From Scedosporium boydii (lineage: Eukaryota > Ascomycota > Sordariomycetes > Microascales > Microascaceae): DNA of 19,499 bases. The stretch is from contig NJFT01000386.1 of the NCBI GenBank assembly GCA_002221725.1, positions 1 through 19,499 of the forward strand, in the 5' to 3' direction. Position 1 is the first letter of the stretch. The number at the start of each line of letters is the position of its first letter. Under the pieces are notes generated by a model, which saw nothing but the letters and a program-made list of their open reading frames with translations, had not been told where the DNA came from and did no database searches. This document shows positions 15,146 through 19,499 of the stretch, in pieces. A program made the translations under genes and the position numbers.

Positions 15146-15162
15146 GGTCAAGACGATTTGAG
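15131..15162 (+). repeat. 16-bp tandem duplication across the stop codon
   Basis: GTCAAGACGACTTGAG (15131-15146) is followed directly by GTCAAGACGATTTGAG (15147-15162), 15 of 16 bases equal. The first copy contains the TGA stop of the three-TM protein; in the second copy the frame is shifted by one base. Confidence 0.85.
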
Positions 15163-16334
15163 GGAATTGTGGCTATTATCATACAGGAAGAAAAAAAAAG
15201 AAATGGGTTGTTAATGGTCGCACTTTTTATTGATATTTCGCTTCAATTGACTGACCAATGGCTCTTGATTGGAATTCGGGGCTTGTACAAGCATGCATAT
15301 TTGCATTTGGGCTCGAATTGTAACAACACACATCAACGATTAGGAAAAGCTGTGGACATCGTTCCGGTCTCGGTTCATTGTTCATTGAGTTCGAGACCTG
15401 TATTTGGCTCCATCACCGAGTCGCCGAAAACGAGTGCTGCGATAAGTCGAAGCCTCGAAAGCCAACATAGCCGTGGATTGCGAATGCTTGCCTCTTCGAT
15501 CACAGGATCGGTAACGCTATTGTGATATTACATGCAGCTGTTCTCCGGCTGTTCTCCAAGCTGAGATCTTGGTTTTGTCGGCGGAACGAACCTCTAAAAA
15601 AAACAAATTCAAAAACAAATGAACATGGCGCGCGAATTAATCGATCAATTAACCCACAAGGGGTCTGCGACCTTTACCTTTCACTGCGATATCCGGCATG
15701 CAGGACGTAAGAGTGCATGAGCAAATCTCGGGGCCTGGAAGCACGGAGTCCGCCGCCGATTTGGCACTGAAGCCCCCGTCCAATCCAATCAACTCGCGGT
15801 GGGACCGGCAAGCCCAGACTCCAAAAATAATGCTTCCTCCGTCCAGCGATCCAGGAGCAAGATGATCGCGAGGCCGGCTCGGCATAGGAGTCGGATCCGG
15901 GAATGCAAAAAATACTTCGTAGCCAGCTCATAAAAAAGTCTTGCTCGGCCAAGGCCGTTCGAGAAAGACATCAGTTGAGTGGATGAGGCGATGATGATGC
16001 TTTGAGATGCATGTGGAATCACATGCAAATGGGCTGTTGTAGCAAGTACTCCGTACATTCGTTGATTTGGTGGTGCACACTGCGATGGCGAATCCGCACT
16101 GTCTCAGAGTGGCAGGTGCAATTTTGGTCAGCTGGAGAAGGGGGACGATGGCAAGAGCAGCCAATCCCTCAAGACGTCACGACTTTCTTTGGAAAGTGGA
16201 CCCCTGATCTTTATGGATAACGGCAAATCAAGGCTTGCCTGCCCATGTGAGATACACCGGGCCCTGAAGTAACTTCCCTCCCGTCCTGCGGGAGTGTAAG
16301 GCGCCATGGATCTATGCTTGATACTTCTTAAAGG
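15163..16334. other. Intergenic region with no supported gene
   Basis: It lies between the convergent 3' ends of the two membrane-protein genes, one on each strand. Several overlapping short frames exist, none with a motif or coherent codon use. A small hairpin CTCCCG-TCCTG-CGGGAG lies near 16277-16293. Nothing else is seen. Confidence 0.5.
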
Positions 16335-16982
16335 CTAGTCTAGTTCTGTTGTCAGCTGCAGCTCTCAGACCAAGAGACAATGAATGGAATACTTACGCGG
16401 ACGGCGATTATACCGGTCATAACCCCAGATCGCATTCCAAACCTCCGCTTCTGCCTCCTCTTCCGCCGTTAGTTGGCTCGCCCTCTCTGCATCCAGCTGA
16501 GCTTGGGACATCCATCTACGACGTCTCTCCATGGGTATCGGTACGTCGTGCTCCACACGGTCGTTTTTCATCCCAACAAGAATGAACCATACGAGAAGGA
16601 GAAAGAGGGCCGGACAGATGCCAATTGCGATTATCGATGAGGGATACCAGACTGTTCCAAGCTCAATGGTGCGTGCAAGCGTTGCAACGATTACCAGGCC
16701 TGTGGCCATAAACAGCTTAGCGCCGAATACTATTTCCCTGTCCGTCATTCCAGGGTCGGTTCTGGAAAAGGCACTCATCCCTTCGGGGAGATGGAGGACG
16801 TCTTGCGCCTTGCGGCCGCACCGGATGACCAAGTCACGTCGAGGCAGGAGGAGGTAGTAAGCCAGGAAACCGAGGCCTACTAAGATAGCCTTGCCACAGA
16901 GTATGGACAAACCAGCGCAGAAAAAAGCGAGCAGGAAATAGCCGAAGGACCAATCATAACCGGGGGGTGGTATTGGAGGCAT
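16335..16982 (-). CDS. Hypothetical multi-pass membrane protein
   Basis: The start is the ATG at 16982; the frame is open upstream, but only to a TTG. The N-terminus is Pro-rich (MPPIPPPGYDW). Hydrophobic helices lie at about 13-46 (one long or two short), 87-104 (AKLFMATGLVIVATLART) and 114-137 (YPSSIIAIGICPALFLLLVW). A basic cluster (ERRRRW, 152-157) and an acidic helix (LTAEEEAEAEVWNAIWGYD) follow in the cytosolic-type tail. Near the end a perfect GTAAGT donor (16396-16391) interrupts codon 196. With acceptor at 16346 (GCTGAC branch, ACAG) the intron is 51 nt and the protein ends in QLD at 16335, 198 aa; unspliced it would end at 16365, 205 aa. I prefer the spliced form. No family is recognised. 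Confidence 0.7.
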
Positions 16983-18388
16983 CTCGAAGGGTTCGATCGG
17001 TGGGTTGTTTGGGAGTGATAGATGAACTTTCGCTGTGATAAAACGCAGAGCAGAATATGGTTTGTTCTTGGGAGACTCTAGGTACAAACTCGATACGGCC
17101 TTTGGGTTCAAACAGACCTTGCCTTCGTGGACTGACTACGGCTAGGCGAAGGGATTCTTCTCTAGAACCTCACATGCCAGATGGAGCGGGCCTCAATCAG
17201 CTTCCGGTCGACATTTTCTGGGAAGGACTAATACACTCTGAATAAGGACCCCTCACAAAATAAATATCGCCTTCTACGGGGGCCTCTCGGGCCCTACCAC
17301 ATTGAGCTTGCCTCAACCTCAGATTAGCAACTCAGGCCTTGACATTGACGTGCGACCTGAAAGCCTTCGAAAGGCGACTGATCAGACAAGTCCTTCCAAA
17401 GGCAACCTTAAGCGATAGGATACCCAACGTAACTTTCCCTTGCGGCTAAGTATCGGGGTTAGTCGATAAAAGTCCCGTAGTCAATGATTAAATTAGACAA
17501 AATGCTGCCGAACATGTCGACCGACTCGTGTTCCTCGGAGTCGCGGCTTTGGAGAGGCCGTTCGCCTACAGCCATTTGACCTAACTCGTAACATCAAAAT
17601 TCGCTGTAAGAGCGACACCAGTTCCTAGCTAATCAGCATGATGCGGTCTTTTCCTGCAGACCATGCAAGCAAGAATGGCGACGTCGTGTGGGTCTCCGAA
17701 TGCAGGCTGGCAAACGAGAGTGTATTGTACAGTTCGCCAAGCTTCATTGGTGTCTCATTGATTGGACTGGAAACTTCCCCCCGCTGCGAAATACTTCAAG
17801 CACAGGAGTCCCTGTAGTGTGTCTGGCAGCTTTGCAAATCATCAGTTTCCAGCCCAGTAAAGCCACGAAATCTTCTGGCTGTCTTTCCCGCAAAGTCAGT
17901 CTTCGCGGATCTGGTGGACAAGATCAATTGTGTTGCACTGCCGCTGTCACCAGGTGTTGCACACTGTGCCCGTCCCGTTCCGCGACATCATTCGGTACCT
18001 TCACCTTGTACCCGCTCCACACAAGCTCACGTCGTACCGGTACAATCGTATGAGCTGATGACGTCGTCAAACACGAAGCCCATGTCGTCGCACCTTCCCA
18101 TCTTTTGCCCCTCACTTCACTTGCTTCTGCTCGCTTCTTGCTCCTTCCCGTAGGCTGCAGCATTTCTTCCTTCTCAGAGGGATATTTAAAGTAGATTTGC
18201 TCTTTCCTATTGAAGATTGTCACCTACTTCCTTGACATTGTGAACTCTCATACCCTTTTTTTTTTGTCAATCCCGCTCAAAACAAAACAACCGTGTAAAC
18301 ATCTCACACGTAACTTGATCTTATCTTTCTCACACTATTTGATCTACCCCACCTTTCCTCATCAGCTACAGGATCACGACCGCCCAAG
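16983..18388. other. Divergent intergenic region
   Basis: It separates the divergent membrane-protein and Vip1-like genes and should hold both promoters. A TGACGTC bZIP/CRE-like heptamer is at 18059-18065 and an AT-rich TATTTAAA near 18183, about 200 bp upstream of the RRM gene. A CT-rich leader (18318-18362) precedes that gene's ATG, which is common in highly expressed fungal genes. Open frames at 17688-18053 (plus) and 17924-18223 (minus) overlap each other and start only at GTG; I do not call them. Confidence 0.5.
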
Positions 18389-19335
18389 ATGACGTCCACT
18401 GCCAACACCGTCGAGGTTAGGAATATCGCATTGTCGACGCCCGACAATGAGGTTAGGGACTTTTTCAGCTTTTGGTAAGTAAATATCCTCATCGCGGCCA
18501 ATTCGCGGCAATGAAAGCTGCGTACTGAAGCCCCTCGGAAAACTTCGTGGTGTGATATTACGACGAGAGAGCATGGCTCTCAGGATAGGCGTAAAACAAA
18601 AGAACAATTGATACTAACGGTCTCAACAGCGGCAAGGTGTCCGACATCCACGTCACCTCCAACGCCGAAACCAAGTCCGCGACCGTAACCTTCGAAAAGG
18701 AAACCGCCATGAAGACGGCCCTCCTCCTCAACAACACCCAGCTCGGCGCCAACACCATCACCGTGACGAGCCCCACGGGCGCCACCGCCGAAGGCGGCAC
18801 CCCCGAGGTGCACGCCGCCGACCGCGACACCGATGAGATCACCCAGGAAATGAAGCCGCGCGCTCGCATCCTGGCCGAGTACCTAGCCCACGGCTACATC
18901 ATCGGCGACGCGGCCCTCGAGCGCGCCATCGAGCTCGACAACAAGCACCAGGTCACCAACAAGTTCTGCGCCACGCTGCATCATCTCGACGAGAAGTACC
19001 ACGCTGCCGATAGGGCGAGGGCCGCGGACGAGTCGTATGGCATCACGGCCAAGGGAAAGAACTTCTTGACGGAGATTGGATCGTTCTTCGAAAAGGCGAG
19101 CAACACGCCCACGGGGAAGAAGATTGTCAAGTTCTATACTGAGAGCTCGAGGCAGGTGCAGGATATTCATAACGAGGCTTTGAGGCTGGCGGAGTTGAAG
19201 AAGGAGGCTCATGGTGGCAGCGCGTACAAGGCCTCTGGTCTTGAGAAGGTGTTTGGAAAGGAGCATGAGAGGACGCCCCCTGCCCCAGGACCAGCGGGTG
19301 AAAAGGGCGCTCCTGCGCCTGCCCCGACCTCTTAA
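18389..19335 (+). CDS. vip1: Vip1-like RRM protein
   Basis: Exons are 18389-18474 and 18630-19335, giving 263 aa. The 155-nt intron has a GTAAGT donor, a perfect TACTAAC branch site (18612-18618) and an ACAG acceptor; the splice makes TG|C (Cys29) in frame. Residues 7-75 are an RRM: VEVRNIAL (8-15) is the RNP2 strand and SATVTFEK (45-52) a degenerate RNP1 without the usual aromatic pair. The C-terminal part is helical and conserved in fungi (KPRARILAEYLAHGYIIGDA, then LEKVFGKEHER), ending in a Pro/Ala-rich tail. This is the layout of the ascomycete protein usually named actin cytoskeleton protein VIP1, after fission yeast Vip1. Its molecular role is poorly defined; RNA binding is inferred from the fold. 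Confidence 0.92.
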
Positions 19336-19461
19336 GAGTGCGAGTGACGACTTTCATTTTTTTTTACTTTTTTTAATGGAGGCTTTTCGTTGAATTGGTT
19401 CGATTGTTTATGAGGGAATAACTGGGTATCACGAGATGCTAAGAAAAATGGCCTTTTGTTC

Positions 19462-19499
<38 letters not shown>
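19336..19499. other. 3' flank of the Vip1-like gene with a T32 tract
   Basis: The likely 3' UTR contains T-rich runs (19359-19374), and a T32 homopolymer (19464-19495) lies almost at the window edge. No clear AATAAA is present. Confidence 0.5.

Noticed and set aside
16983..17111. 43-residue N-terminal extension of the membrane protein
   Set aside because: It would need a TTG start; the ATG at 16982 gives a typical N-terminus.

Overview
The window looks like nuclear DNA of a filamentous ascomycete (Pezizomycotina). The evidence is short introns (51-155 nt) with GTRAGT-like donors and CTRAC branch sites, proteins typical of that group (a secreted FAD oxidase and a Vip1-type RRM protein), small secreted proteins, and long AT-richer intergenic spacers. 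The order or genus cannot be set from this sequence. Both ends are homopolymers (A16 on the left, T32 near the right), so this may be a whole short contig broken at low-complexity runs.

Layout, left to right. At 35-847 (-) is the 5' exon of a secreted berberine-bridge-like FAD oxidase, cut at its first intron by the window edge. From 848 to about 3890 I see no intact gene, only a broken reading frame at 2274-3161 that may be a mobile-element or gene relic. At 3891-4534 (-) is a two-exon small secreted protein. From 4638 to 5805 lie several minus-strand open segments that may be an unrecognised or decayed multi-exon gene, with a (TTC)13 tract and a pair of inverted repeats. At 6157-6540 (-) is a 127-residue protein I do not recognise. 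At 7319-9004 (-) is a nucleolar-type RRM/Lys-rich/acidic protein.

At 9625-12600 (-) is a 991-residue secreted protein with a Cys-bearing N-terminal region, about eight tandem two-cysteine helical repeats (C-x17/18-C), several Lys-Arg kexin-type sites and a Trp/acidic tail. Its upstream region is full of micro- and minisatellite DNA. From 13053 to 14446 there is an isolated, well-formed intron and a Ser/Pro-rich reading frame broken by stops. At 14650-15145 (+) and 16335-16982 (-) are two small multi-pass membrane proteins. At 18389-19335 (+) is the Vip1-like RRM protein, complete with one intron.

The genes do not form an obvious cluster with a shared pathway. Housekeeping-type RNA-binding genes are interspersed with secreted and membrane proteins of unknown role. 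The most interesting object is the 991-residue secreted repeat protein. It looks like a kexin-processed repeat precursor in which only some of the linker cleavage sites have been kept, and it carries an alpha-factor-like KR-EAEGEA segment ahead of a short Trp/Phe-rich stretch.
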